64,000 nucleotides of DNA from Marsupella aquatica (lineage: Eukaryota; Marchantiophyta), in the NCBI GenBank assembly GCA_973895155.1, contig OZ316893.1:5084001-5148000 (forward strand), given 5' to 3'. Positions within the stretch are counted from its first letter, which is position 1, and each line of letters begins with the position of its first letter. Below, piece by piece: positions 9,533 to 19,007 of this stretch. The position numbers were made by a program, and so were the translations under genes. The notes under the pieces are model-generated. The model was not told the origin of the DNA. It made no database searches and was given only the letters and a program-made list of their open reading frames with translations.

Positions 9533-10681
9533 ATGGGGATTTTCTTTCGAGGGGACGAGGTTTGCCTCGTAATCAATGGAGTGGAAGTTGCTTGCGGGAC
9601 CGTCCTCAAGGTTGACCCGGGTGACTCAGTGCGTAATGTTGATTTGGGAAGTAATCATATTGGAGTTCTCATTGAGAAGTGCTATGAGGGATCACGGGAA
9701 ATTCCTTACCCTTTGCCGCCGATCAGGACCCTGTTTGATGCTGTTGACTCCTGCATTATTTGGGGTGCCTCTTTTGCATATTTCAAGTCACAGTCAACTC
9801 CAGCGACAACACTAATGGATGCCTCTTGTTCTACAAAGGATACGGTTCCCGGTTTTGTACCGGACAAATCTTCGGTGGGAAGTTTGGGAGACTCGATTAT
9901 ATTGAAAATATGTGAAGTTTTTCAAGGAAGGGAGAGGTTACCCTTTCCTCACGCTGGAGCCAATGCCGTTAAGGAAGCATTGGACACTTTTGTATTCTGG
10001 AATTTAAAGGATGTTACTCGGAGGAGTTCTTCCCAGGATGTACTAAACAACCTGTCCACACGGGATGTTTTTGGAAATTATAATTTCAAGGATTATAGTT
10101 TGCGTTCTAATTGGATGACCGAGGAGGTGGAATTGTATGCTGAGGATAATCGGACCAAAGTGGGGGTTGGCATCATCATAGTTCCTTTCAAGTCAGGTGC
10201 AATTGATGATGAGGTTCTTGGGCCAGATCACGTTGGGGTTGCGGTCACACGCGTGATTGACCCTCTATTTTTCCCAAATATCTCCCCAAGAGTGCTTGGT
10301 CTTGTCCGTTCACTTCTGCTGATATCAAGGGGTATTTTTCTTCTGGATCTCATTGAAGAGGTTTCTCCGAAACCAATTATTGATGGTCGAGATCATCTAG
10401 AGGTAGATATGAAAGGTGACACTGAGTTTTCAAAGCACCCATATAATTTCATCAAGAGAAAGAAGGTTAACCCAGATGAAAAAAGGAAGAAGCACTTGGA
10501 GTCTCGGGCAATACTGAAAATCACAGAGGAGGAAATTGACTCCATCCAAAGAGAAGGTTGTTGTAAGTTGAAGTGTTGCCTCAACATGCCGAGAGAAGAC
10601 CTACAAGGCGATAAGGAGGGAATACCATGGGATGTCAAGCGACAACAAAACCAGTCACATTCTCACTCCTTTTGGCTGTAG
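9533..10681 (+). pseudogene. DUF8039-like repeat region, N-terminal part of the DUF7869-like gene
   Basis: The ATG at 9533 (MGIFFRGDEVCLVINGVEVA) opens a frame with about three related units of the type 'vA.G.v...p...V....lG...vgV.v......lP.P......ltdA....i.W', for example VEVACGTVLKVDPGDSVRNV with RTLFDAVDSCIIWG. This is how I recall the DUF8039 domain of plant En/Spm-related proteins. A basic linker (KRKKVNPDEKRKKHLESRAI) and a cysteine segment (CCKLKCCLNMPRE) follow. The frame ends at TAG 10679-10681; the coding sense continues in another frame from about 10640, so there is a frameshift. Function of the repeats is unknown; DNA or protein binding is likely. The dyad at 10385-10403 lies in the frame. 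Confidence 0.5.
10385..10403. repeat. Dyad inside the DUF8039-like coding frame
   Basis: GGTCGAGA-TCA-TCTAGAGG, imperfect. It is read in frame as G-R-D-H-L-E-V. It is the most distal copy on the right side. Confidence 0.7.
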
Positions 10682-13003
10682 GGAGAAGGAAGTGGAGACA
10701 AAAGGATATTTTGTTGTAAGAAGTAGACTTGTTTGCAAGTTGGGTGCATTTATTAAAATGCATGGATTCAGCACTGCCAAGTATTATGATTACAAAAATC
10801 AATATGAAGCACGTTGCACGGTTGGATTCCACGGAAACAAGGGTTCACACAAGACACCGGGAAGCACCTTGCACGCTCGTGCTTTGTTGGAGTCCATTCT
10901 AACCCAAAACAGAGAACCCATGCCGCATCTTCCCTATGGAGGGTCTCATGGTACTGACACGGTTGAGTACAGACTTCCATCTTGTTTCACGAAGAAATAG
11001 ATTTTTGAGGAGGTATACTCAAAAATGGAATTAGATGGCTACGTGAAGGTGAGTGAAAACACTATGTATAAACTCTGGAGTGAGTCCTTCATGAATTTTG
11101 ACTTTCACAAGGGAAGTGCATTTGCAAAGTGTACACTTTGCACTGAGTTCAAAGATCAGTTGATGCGGGAGAAGAGAAAGAAAGAGCGTTTAGAGATTGA
11201 GGAAAGAAGAGCTCGCCATCTTCATGAGAAAATGTCTAGGAGATATGTTTACTATGCTCATAGGGTTCTTGCGAAGAAGGATCCTGAGAACTATCTTTGC
11301 ATTATACATGACAAGATGGACCAAGCCAAGACATGGATCCCTAGGTTGGTCCCCACTCCTAAATCATTGTCTGGTAGTGGTCAATTGCTCCCCATTGCGC
11401 TCATTGGGATGTTGACCCATGGAAGGGATCCTAGAGTGTATGCTCACTTCAGTTTCACTGGGCTTTGGCCGGGAGATGCAGACTTCACAGTGACATCATT
11501 GGCCAAGTGCCTTAGAGATCTGGAGGATTACAAGGGGGACAAATCTGGAAACCTCCTTGAAGGATTATATTGGGTTGCAACGAGGCCAATTTTTCAATCT
11601 CTTTTGGACTTTGAAGCATTTCTCGTAGGTTACTTAGAACCCAAAAAAGTCTCAATTGCTAGATTTCAAGGAGCTGAAGATGACCAAGATCTTGGGTTAT
11701 CAAATGTGGTGGATGATGACTTTGGTGTTGATCCCAAGGCTACGTCTACCTCTTTCAAACCATTGCCAAGGCACCTGACCTTGCAAATGGATAATTCAGG
11801 GAAAGATAACAAAAACCAGTACGTGATGGTATTTTGCAGTGAGCTTGTTAGTAGAGGGGTTTTTGAAACAGTGTAGATGTCGTTTCTCATGGTTGGTCAC
11901 ACCCATGAGGATGTCGATGCATTGTTTTCGAAAGTATCCAACCAAGTGAAGTACAAGGAGGTTTCTACCCTCTTGGGGTTCATGGTTGAGGTTTGGGAGT
12001 GTGAAAGCATTCATTCTGTCCCACGGTTGATCCAAGAGGTTGCAGCTTACAAAGAGTTTTTGAAAACTTTCAAGGTATTAAAGACATAGAGGGTCACTCA
12101 AAACCAGTGGCATTTCTTTTCTCTATGAGAGATAATGTTCCAATATATCAATACAAAGCACATGTGAAACAACCTTGGTACCCTCCAACCGGAAGGTCCA
12201 TTTGGAGAACTGATTCCAACACCAATGCTCTCATTTTACCAGAAGGTCAACCGTTTGCAAAACCCATCTCCAGGGATGTACGAGGCAAGGTTGAAGAGAT
12301 CATCCCATTCCTTAATCGTTATATTGAGTTTTTGAAGAAGAGTTGTAAGGATGAGACCTCTACAGCATATCGTGAGCGGTTTCCTTTGGTGAAATATTGG
12401 GAGATGGTGGTGCAAGTATTATCTGGGGAGCTTACAATTGAAGGGGAGGCAGAAATACAGTTAGCATTGACATACGAGTTCTGACCAAAAACCAACCACA
12501 GAACTGGTTACAAGGTTAATAGTACAGGAACCTCTGAACCATTGGGGGAGCCTAGTAGTAGTACTCAGAATCCAGAAATGGTGGAGCTTCAGAATGAGTA
12601 CCTGGAAGAGATGGAGGATCAAGCTGCAACATTTGTTGGCGCTCGACACAAGCGAGAACTTGCACGTTGGATTCCTCTGCAGGACATTCAAGAGGGTCAC
12701 TTTGTATTTCTCCGTCCAGAGGATGAATGGGAAAAGAAGAATGGGAAAGAACGTTTCTGGTTGGTGAGAGCTTTGGGTGTTGTGGACCCAAACCATGAAG
12801 TTCCTTCAGGAGACTTGCAATGCAATGAGAATTCTCCTACTAGTACATGGTATGCTCCTATGTTCCAAGTGCAATGGTGGAGGCCTAAACATGGTAAGCA
12901 TGATCCCTGGGCCCCCAGCGTTATTAATAATGGGCCAGACGTGCGAACAGTGGAAGGGTGTGATAAATTCATTTCCAGAATAATTATTATAATAGGGTTA
13001 TAA
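10632..13003 (+). pseudogene. DUF7869-like, RNase H-fold nuclease/transposase candidate, broken
   Basis: The order of segments matches DUF7869 proteins: a 'VCklaFi..hG.st.k' start (RLVCKLGAFIKMHGFSTAKY), a linker with ARALLESILTQNREPMPHLP, a zinc-type CTLC, a long basic helix, then IIHDKMDQAKTWIPRL (about 11304-11345), LTLQMDNSGKDNKNQYV (about 11778-11828) and FLMVGHTHEDVDALFS (11880-11927). The three acidic blocks D, D and E/D look like the catalytic triad of an RNase H-type transposase or integrase; that is inference. A C-terminal SH3/BAH-like segment (GHFVFLRPEDEWEKK, FWLVRALGV, FQVQWWRPKHGK) ends at 13003. Breaks: frameshift near 10640-10680, TAG 10998-11000, TAG 11874-11876, frameshift near 12080 and TGA 12482-12484. 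The reading sense is kept on both sides of each break, so decay is recent. Confidence 0.55.
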
Positions 13004-13982
13004 AAAGCAAGAGACATTTTTATACAGCTACCCCTTTATAACTATGAAAGGCCAAAATAAATGCAGCACACAATAATTTGCTTCAAGGGGGCCATATTAC
13101 ATTGTGCCATGCGTCACGATATCATTGGTCCACGTGGCTTCATATTATTGGAACACATGTTTAGGCTGAGCTTAGAGATATTAGGGGCATAGTGTACCAT
13201 TTTTGAGGGCCCTAAAATCCAAGGTGTTGAAGGGTTTAGGGTACAAGGGTTTTGGGAGGGTTTTAGATTTGTATTGGGGAACCTGGGGGGAAAACCATTT
13301 GAAAGATACTCCAAATAGTAGTTCAATTTAGACTGTTGCTAATGTGAATTTTTTGATTGTGTTCACTTAGGATCCCTTGAAGATGAAAGACAACACGAGG
13401 GCACATAAGTTGGGGATTTTGTAAGAAGGTTCTCTTAGTTGAGATAAAAGTTTTTTAAGCACTGAACTTACATGTGTACATGCAACAAAATGTTTTCTAG
13501 AGACAGGTATGTGTTTTTCTAAGAATATTAGGAAATAGTCGTGCAAATATTTTTACAGATATGCCCTTATAGTTGAGACAATAGGTAGGTCTGCAAGCAC
13601 TGATACATGTGCTAATTAAACCATAGTGAGTCTTCTAGTAAGTTTAAGTATGTTTCTCCATTCAAACACTCTCTATCTATATATAGAAACCTATTATTTT
13701 ATGCTATACCTTTAATCACTTTTGTATTTACTCAAAAGATTATAAAATTTCAAGACCTTTATAAATGTGACTAATTGTCAATTTATAATTTCTGCAAGGG
13801 GCAAATAAACTCTCTAAACTTAAATTTTTAAGAATAACAAGAAATATTTTTATTGGTGTCCAAAAATAACAAGGGGTATGTGTTAAGGGGTTGTACGCAC
13901 GTATACCCTTTAACTATACAAAGGTTGGGGGCCCAGGGAGCATGATGCACCGGATCATGTGCGATATTCATGTTGCTTTCAG
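13004..13982. other. AT-rich stretch, probably intron or 3' sequence
   Basis: I see no gene. If the exon at 13983 belongs to the DUF7869-like gene, this is its last intron. Confidence 0.4.
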
Positions 13983-14168
13983 ACCACTAAGACTTGGGAG
14001 GTGGATCCTGGGTTTGACAGTGCCACTGAACGTTGGCAATTTGCTAATTCTGCTATGTATGGATTCAAGTCACGCTCTAGAGAAGAAAATATAATTGATA
14101 GAGGTTTGACCATTCCCAAGAATGTTTTGAAAACACTCAAAACCTACATGGAAGGGATTGTTGAGTAA
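13983..14168 (+). CDS. Probable terminal exon, unrecognised conserved-looking peptide
   Basis: After a good acceptor (TTGCTTTCAG) a 61-codon phase-0 frame reads TTKTWEVDPGFDSATERWQF and ends ...LKTYMEGIVE with TAA at 14166-14168. Residue usage is strongly protein-like. It is on the same strand as, and 980 bp beyond, the DUF7869-like gene, and could be its last exon. I do not recognise a domain. Confidence 0.35.
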   Translation, partial: TTKTWEVDPGFDSATERWQFANSAMYGFKSRSREENIIDRGLTIPKNVLKTLKTYMEGIVE

Positions 14169-14974
14169 GTCAAATATTTTTTAGTAGACACTCTGTCAGA
14201 GTGAGGGAGGCTATGTCAATTAGTTTGGAATTAGACATGTCAAAGTGAGGGAGTCTATGTCAATTAGTTTGGAATCAGACATATCTTTAGTACTTACTGT
14301 TGGTTAGTACTAAGTAGTATATCTATTTAAGTAACTAATTATTATAATATTTTGGGATACTAGTTTGAATAGGTGGAGATAATTGGACTTGGATACCTTT
14401 ATAATTGCTTTAATTAATTATTATATCAATACAAACTATATATTACATGAAGTCTTAATATCCATGATAGGATGTGACTGCCTCTTACTAGTAAACCTTA
14501 GTTTCAACTCGAGTTGCTTAGAATGTAACAAATTACTTGAATGTCTGAATGGATAGTAAGCCAGGTATCATTCAAAATATATTAAATGCTCTCAATTAGT
14601 AACTAAGTAGAAGGTTAATTTAGCTAGCTAAGGGAAGAGATCATATTGAAGCTTTAGTAGTTATATGGGTAGAGATCATATTGAAGCTTTACTAGACAGT
14701 TATATTCTATTAGTCAGATTGAATCAATGTAAGTAAGTTCTACTTCTTATCCAACATATTTTACATTATTATCACCCAAATGTTTTTCTTTAGAATCCAA
14801 ATTAATATTTCATTTTCTCCTATGTACAATCTTGATCCCCCAAATGTACAACATCTGGTGCCCAAATGTACAACTCCCACTGCCCAAATATACAATTCTT
14901 GTGCCCAAATATATATTTTTTGGTGCTTAAATGTCCAAAGATCAAAGAATTTTCCAGTTTTAATGAATAGACTG
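14169..14974. repeat. AT-rich DNA with three small tandem repeats
   Basis: 14195-14282: two 44-bp units (GTCARAGTGAGGGAG...). 14636-14692: AGAGATCATATTGAAGCTTT twice, 35 bp apart. 14815-14940: four to five degenerate units with the core GTGCCCAAATGTACAA. No genes are seen. Confidence 0.6.
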
Positions 14975-15110
14975 ATTTAGTTTAAAATTAAAGACAAACA
15001 CATTCACAATTCAATGTTCAACTTCACTCAATTTAAAACAAGAGAGAAACATAATCACAGTTCAGTGGTTGTTTTGTGTTCAGCTTCATTCATATAAAAC
15101 TAGAGAGAAA
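14975..15110. repeat. Minisatellite block B, related to 1000-1145
   Basis: Three degenerate units of AGAGAGAAACA-xAxTCACAxTTCA-GTTCAxCTTCACTCA type occur in the same orientation as block A. Together the blocks flank the whole palindrome-bearing cluster as direct repeats. Confidence 0.5.
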
Positions 15111-15529
15111 CAAGTTCGCCAGCAGCAAATTTCGCTGCCTATGAATTTCTTGAAGAAAAATCGTAGTTCAGCAACCATTGCAGGAAAAAAGAAAGAGGAG
15201 CAAGAATTCAGTCAATTCGTAGATTCACAGAAGTCCACATTCATTGACATTGGTCTATTGGCAATGAGAGTTTGCTATATCATACATTGAAGTGATAGAA
15301 TCGAATGCCTGGGCAGAATAATTGCTTCGTCTATTCAGCTGAGAAACACTTGTTGAAGAATCTGCTCTCTGCTGAGCTCAACTCCAGAATGGACCTCTCG
15401 AGCTCTCAATTCGCCTTGAAATTGTCTTTCACTATTGTATTAGTGGCAGTGGTTGATGGAAATGCTATGGCAAAAGCAAGAGCAGCATGAAGAGCTATGG
15501 TGTTGCAGCAGCTGGGACCTCAAAGCTTT

Positions 15530-15935
15530 CGAGCTGTGGCGGGAGTGGAGGACAAAGAGCAAAACAACACATTCGGCCGTGAGCGGGAGTCGGACCTTCG
15601 CAGCTGCGCGCGCGATCGCCTTCGTTGGGTCATGTGATAAGGGCAGTCGGGTCGAGTCGGGAAAGGCGCAGCCGGGCCTGCTACGGCCATTACCGCCGAC
15701 TGGCGGTTTCAGGGCTGGAGCCACCTGGGCGGGCACCTGGGATCCCCTGTCACCCAAGAGGGGCGAGGGTACCCCGCGAGGAGCGGAAGGCCTCGCCTGC
15801 CTCCCCGCAGCTCCTTCCCCCCCGCACCCCCGCTCCCAAGTACGGCCCCTGCGTGGCAGGCGGCCCGATGTTGCTGGCGCATCCGTGCGGACGTCGGGCA
15901 CTCCCTGCTCGTACCTGCATGGAACCTTGCCCTAA
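15530..15935. other. GC-rich island in AT-rich surroundings
   Basis: Composition jumps to GC-rich with many CpG (CGCGCGCGATCGCC near 15606) and two long overlapping frames, 15453-15935 plus and 15440-15901 minus. Neither encodes anything I recognise. It could be an unmethylated promoter-like island, a captured fragment or transferred DNA. Confidence 0.4.
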
Positions 15936-18256
15936 TACTGAATCCTCCCCAATTTGCCCCTCGTCAGTTTATGAACTCTCATTTGGGAAGGATTAATTTG
16001 CATTCATCAGATCATGTCATCACATTTTCCTGGCCTGTGATCAAGAAAAATGGGGCGAGTCTTGCTTCACCCCTAGCTCACCGCACTTACTCATGTCAAC
16101 CCCTATGCATGCTCTGGATGGCGAGGATAAACACTTGCTTGCCCTTGCCAAGGTGAGGACAGGCCACACCTGGCTCACTTTCTCTGTCGGTACAGCACGT
16201 ACTGTCCTAGGCTCTCCTTGCCCTCCTGCGCACCTAACTGCCGGGTACAAAGTACTTTCCTGCCCTCCTGGTGAGAGTACAGTATCTCCTTGCCCTATGT
16301 GCATGCCTGGTCCTCTTGCAGGACACTTCTTTGGTGACTAATTTTTCTGGATCTAGACCACTTCCTACCTAGAATTACTGGTCCTCATGCAGGACACTCC
16401 TTTCATGATTAATTTTTCTGGATCTAGACTAGTTCCTACCCAGAATTACTACCTTTGAAATGCAAATCAATAATGAATATAGAATAATTAAAAAAAATTG
16501 ATTTAAAAACAATTCATATCAAATTGGCACAAATAACAAATTGATAACTTGATATCAAATTCATATCAACCTTGGCACAAATAACAATAAAACCAGAATA
16601 AACTTACTGTCTGACAAAGAGCAAACCAAATACAAAGTTGGTAATAATAATAACAAATAAAAAGACTCATCATATCAAACACAATATAGCATACTCATCC
16701 TGGAACATGAAAAGTTATTTTGTCCTCTAGCAAAAAGTTTAAGTTTTTTAGTGAAATACAGGTGATCTAATTTGTGACAAATATAAATAATACATTGATT
16801 AGGAAGCGTGACATTGAAAAGTTGTGCACATAAGGTACAAGAGTAAAAATACACATGATGTAAAAGTACACATGATGTAACTAAGTCTATGGTATTGGGT
16901 TCTGCACATACTATACACCAGTAAAGATATTAATGTACTTATCTTAGTTAATGACACTCAAATGAATTAAAACCATAAATTTAGGACACAAAACCATGAG
17001 TAGAACTTAAAGACATGAGGAGTGCACTTTAATTAAATCATTTCTTCTTCACTCATCAGAATAAGGACTAGAACTTCCGTGCTTTGTTAAAGGGTGGATG
17101 ATCAAAAGTATAGCAAGGAATTGAAAAATTGGGAGGGGTGCCAAATTAAATTCAAAATCTAAAGTATACAAGGGATGCACCTTGGTAAGACACATTGAAT
17201 TAAAATACACAAGAAAATAAGTTTGAATAAGACAAAATACTGGAAGATGGATTCACCATATAACAGTTTCATCAAACACAATAATACCCCTACCCCCCCC
17301 CCCAACAAAAAAATATAAATTCTTCATCCTTCACAAAATGAAAAATAGGAGAGAGAAAATCCTGGCCCTTTATCTAAAATGTTTTTTTTAGTAGAGTCAG
17401 ATGCACCTATACATCCATTTTCGCTCACTCAGGAGTCAGCCCAAGCTACCTTCAGTGAATCTGCCCTCAACTGTTAATTAATCGCACAGTGTAATCAAGG
17501 ATGTCGCCCTTTTCTGGGCATCATCTGCTTACCAAAGTAGGATTGGCGTAATTCAACCCCAACCATTCCATTTAAAGAATGTTTTTTGTGAGCCTTGATT
17601 GGACACAATCTATACCTCTCCCCTTTAATTCATGTCCTGTAGGCCACCTTACTTCCCGTTTGTCTTTTGTGCCTGCCTTTTTGCTTCTTTTTCCCTGTAA
17701 TTCTTTTGTGCTTGTCTTTTTGCTTCTTTTCTCTTTAATTTATTTTCTCTACTTTGTTTTTTCCCAGTTTGTCTTTTGTGTATTTTCTGCATTTGTTGAA
17801 AAACATTTAAGTAGTCAAGATTCTTGGTATTATTCACTGACCACTATTATCCAGATTTGATACTCCAGTGTAATTGATTTTAGAAAACATCATTATCTCG
17901 TTTTTTGTGGGGGAATAGTTTTTATAAAAACAATTGAGCCATTTTTTTTAACGGTGACATTTTTGAGCTAGGTATTGGATGGAATTCCATACTAAACCAC
18001 TTATTCCCAGATTTTTACAGGTGGACTCTTTAAAGTTTTTCTCTAATGGATTGTTTTCCTTACCCGGTTGAGCCACACCATCGTTTTGATATGAACATCT
18101 TTTATGCAACCACTTCAACATCTTCCACGCAATGACACCTTCTATGTGACGCCCTGGTGTTGAACACAACCACGATGATTGTATGGTCGGGATGATACAG
18201 AACATGCCTCAATAACTACCTTGTGGAGACAATGTTTTCTAGCCTTGCGCGCCCTG
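15936..18256. other. AT-rich intergenic DNA with a 71-bp duplication
   Basis: 16308-16378 and 16379-16449 are two units of a 71-bp tandem duplication (TGGTCCTC-TGCAGGACAC ... TCTGGATCTAGAC ... AGAATTAC). 16511-16585 has a second short direct repeat (ATTCATATCAA with TTGGCACAAATAACAA). A run of 11 C is at 17293-17303. No gene is recognised. Confidence 0.5.
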
Positions 18257-18536
18257 ACAAAAAAAAATTCATCTTGACATCATTCTTTTTCTCTCTTTAT
18301 ATCTTTTTCTCTCCTGAACTTATTTTCCTCACCTTGACATCTTTTTAGCATTTCAACATATTTTCTCACCTTGATATCTTTTCTGTCCTTGACATATTAA
18401 TTGTTTCTCTTATCGACATTTTTCCTCACCTCAACATTATTTTCTCATCTCAACATCTTTTCTCAACTCAACACACTTTGCTCACCTCAATATCTTTCTC
18501 TACTTGACATGTTTTTCTCACCTCCACATTTTTTCT
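18257..18536. repeat. Degenerate CTCACCTCAACATCTTTT minisatellite, left of the copia insertion
   Basis: Roughly 20-bp imperfect units of the type TCTCACCTYRACATCTTTT repeat about a dozen times. The right flank of the copia element (25037-25080) resumes the same array, so the element landed inside it. A related array is at 51180-51560. Confidence 0.7.
18532..18536. repeat. Copia target-site duplication TTTCT (left)
   Basis: TTTCT is found again at 25037-25041, directly after the right LTR. Five base pairs is the usual length for Ty1/copia integrases. Confidence 0.9.
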
Positions 18537-18993
18537 TGTTGGGTATTTACTCTTACGTCTAGGTTAGGTATGACGTGGTTGGTACAACAACGTGGGTTGG
18601 TACAACTACGTGGTTAGGTACAACTACGTGATTAGGTACAACTATGTGGTTAGGTACAACTACGTGATTAGGTACAACTATGTGGTTAGGTACAACTACG
18701 TGATTAGGTACAACTATGTGGTTAGGTACAACTAAGTTGCACACTATATCATAAGAGGCATGTGTGCTTGGAGAGGTAGAACCAAGGCTCATTGTTATGG
18801 AGCCACTTGAGAGATAGGGAGAGCTTACACTGTGGAGACTCGGTATAGCCGACGGGCTTAGAGTTCAGTAAAGCTCTCTTGTGTGTTCCCGTGGACGTAG
18901 CCTCAAGGAGGTGAACCACGTATCTCTTGTGTCGACTATTGTGCGTTGGATGGTTCAGGGGCTTGCCGTTGCAATCGTCGTCTATGCTCAACA
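18537..18993 (+). repeat. 5' LTR (457 bp)
   Basis: Starts TGTTGGGTATTTACTC and ends GCTCAACA. It carries three copies of a 36-bp unit (GGTTAGGTACAACTACGTGA plus TTAGGTACAACTATGT) near 18611-18720 against one in the 3' LTR; the 72-bp length difference is exactly two units. Confidence 0.95.
18610..18722. repeat. 36-bp tandem repeat inside the 5' LTR
   Basis: Each unit is itself two 18-bp halves differing by G-T-G-A/G-T-G-G and ACTACGT/ACTATGT. CACGT-like cores repeat every 36 bp, which could act as promoter boxes. Copy number differs between the two LTRs. Confidence 0.85.
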
Positions 18994-18995
18994 AT

Positions 18996-19007
18996 TGGTA
19001 TCAGAGC
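18996..19007 (+). other. Primer-binding site for initiator tRNA-Met
   Basis: TGGTATCAGAGC lies two bases after the 5' LTR, the standard plant copia primer site. Confidence 0.9.

Larger units (their letters stand above)
1593..10403. repeat. Dispersed palindrome family CTCGAGA-N3-TCTCGAG (about 18 copies)
   Basis: Consensus is GGCTCGAGA, a 3-nt spacer, TCTCGAGCC. Copies read by eye: 1593-1607, 1831-1851, 2946-2966, 3740-3758, 5433-5452, 5528-5546, 7085-7105, 7252-7272, 7300-7320, 7603-7623, 7875-7895, 8007-8025, 9059-9075, 9148-9168, 9304-9322, 9363-9397, 9476-9500 and 10385-10403, with a half-site at 7973 and a half-site array at 8226-8385. The spacer is 3 nt in nearly every copy and is mostly NGA or TCN, so that 14 of the 18 contain GATC. 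Copies lie in introns, spacers and two coding stretches. I found none in the other roughly 50 kb. Constant spacing and dyad symmetry fit binding sites for a homodimeric protein; mobility of the palindrome itself is an alternative. Confidence 0.85.

Noticed and set aside
1593-10403. Integrated giant-virus (NCLDV) segment as the source of the ParB/methyltransferase-like genes
   Set aside because: Introns with GT-AG borders and the adjacent plant-type DUF8039/DUF7869-like gene fit a transposon better; no viral hallmark gene (capsid, packaging ATPase, DNA polymerase B) is visible.
13230-13265. Telomere-like TTTAGGG words
   Set aside because: Only one exact unit; no tandem array.
15580-15600. tRNA B-box-like GGTCCGACTCC on the minus strand (SINE candidate)
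   Set aside because: No matching A box at the right distance and no tRNA fold could be drawn.
15440-15935. Frames of 153-160 codons in the GC-rich island
   Set aside because: They are expected where GC content is high; both strands are open and neither resembles a protein family.
18610-18722. CRISPR-like regular repeats
   Set aside because: The 36-bp units are contiguous with no unique spacers, lie inside an LTR, and occur once in the sister LTR.
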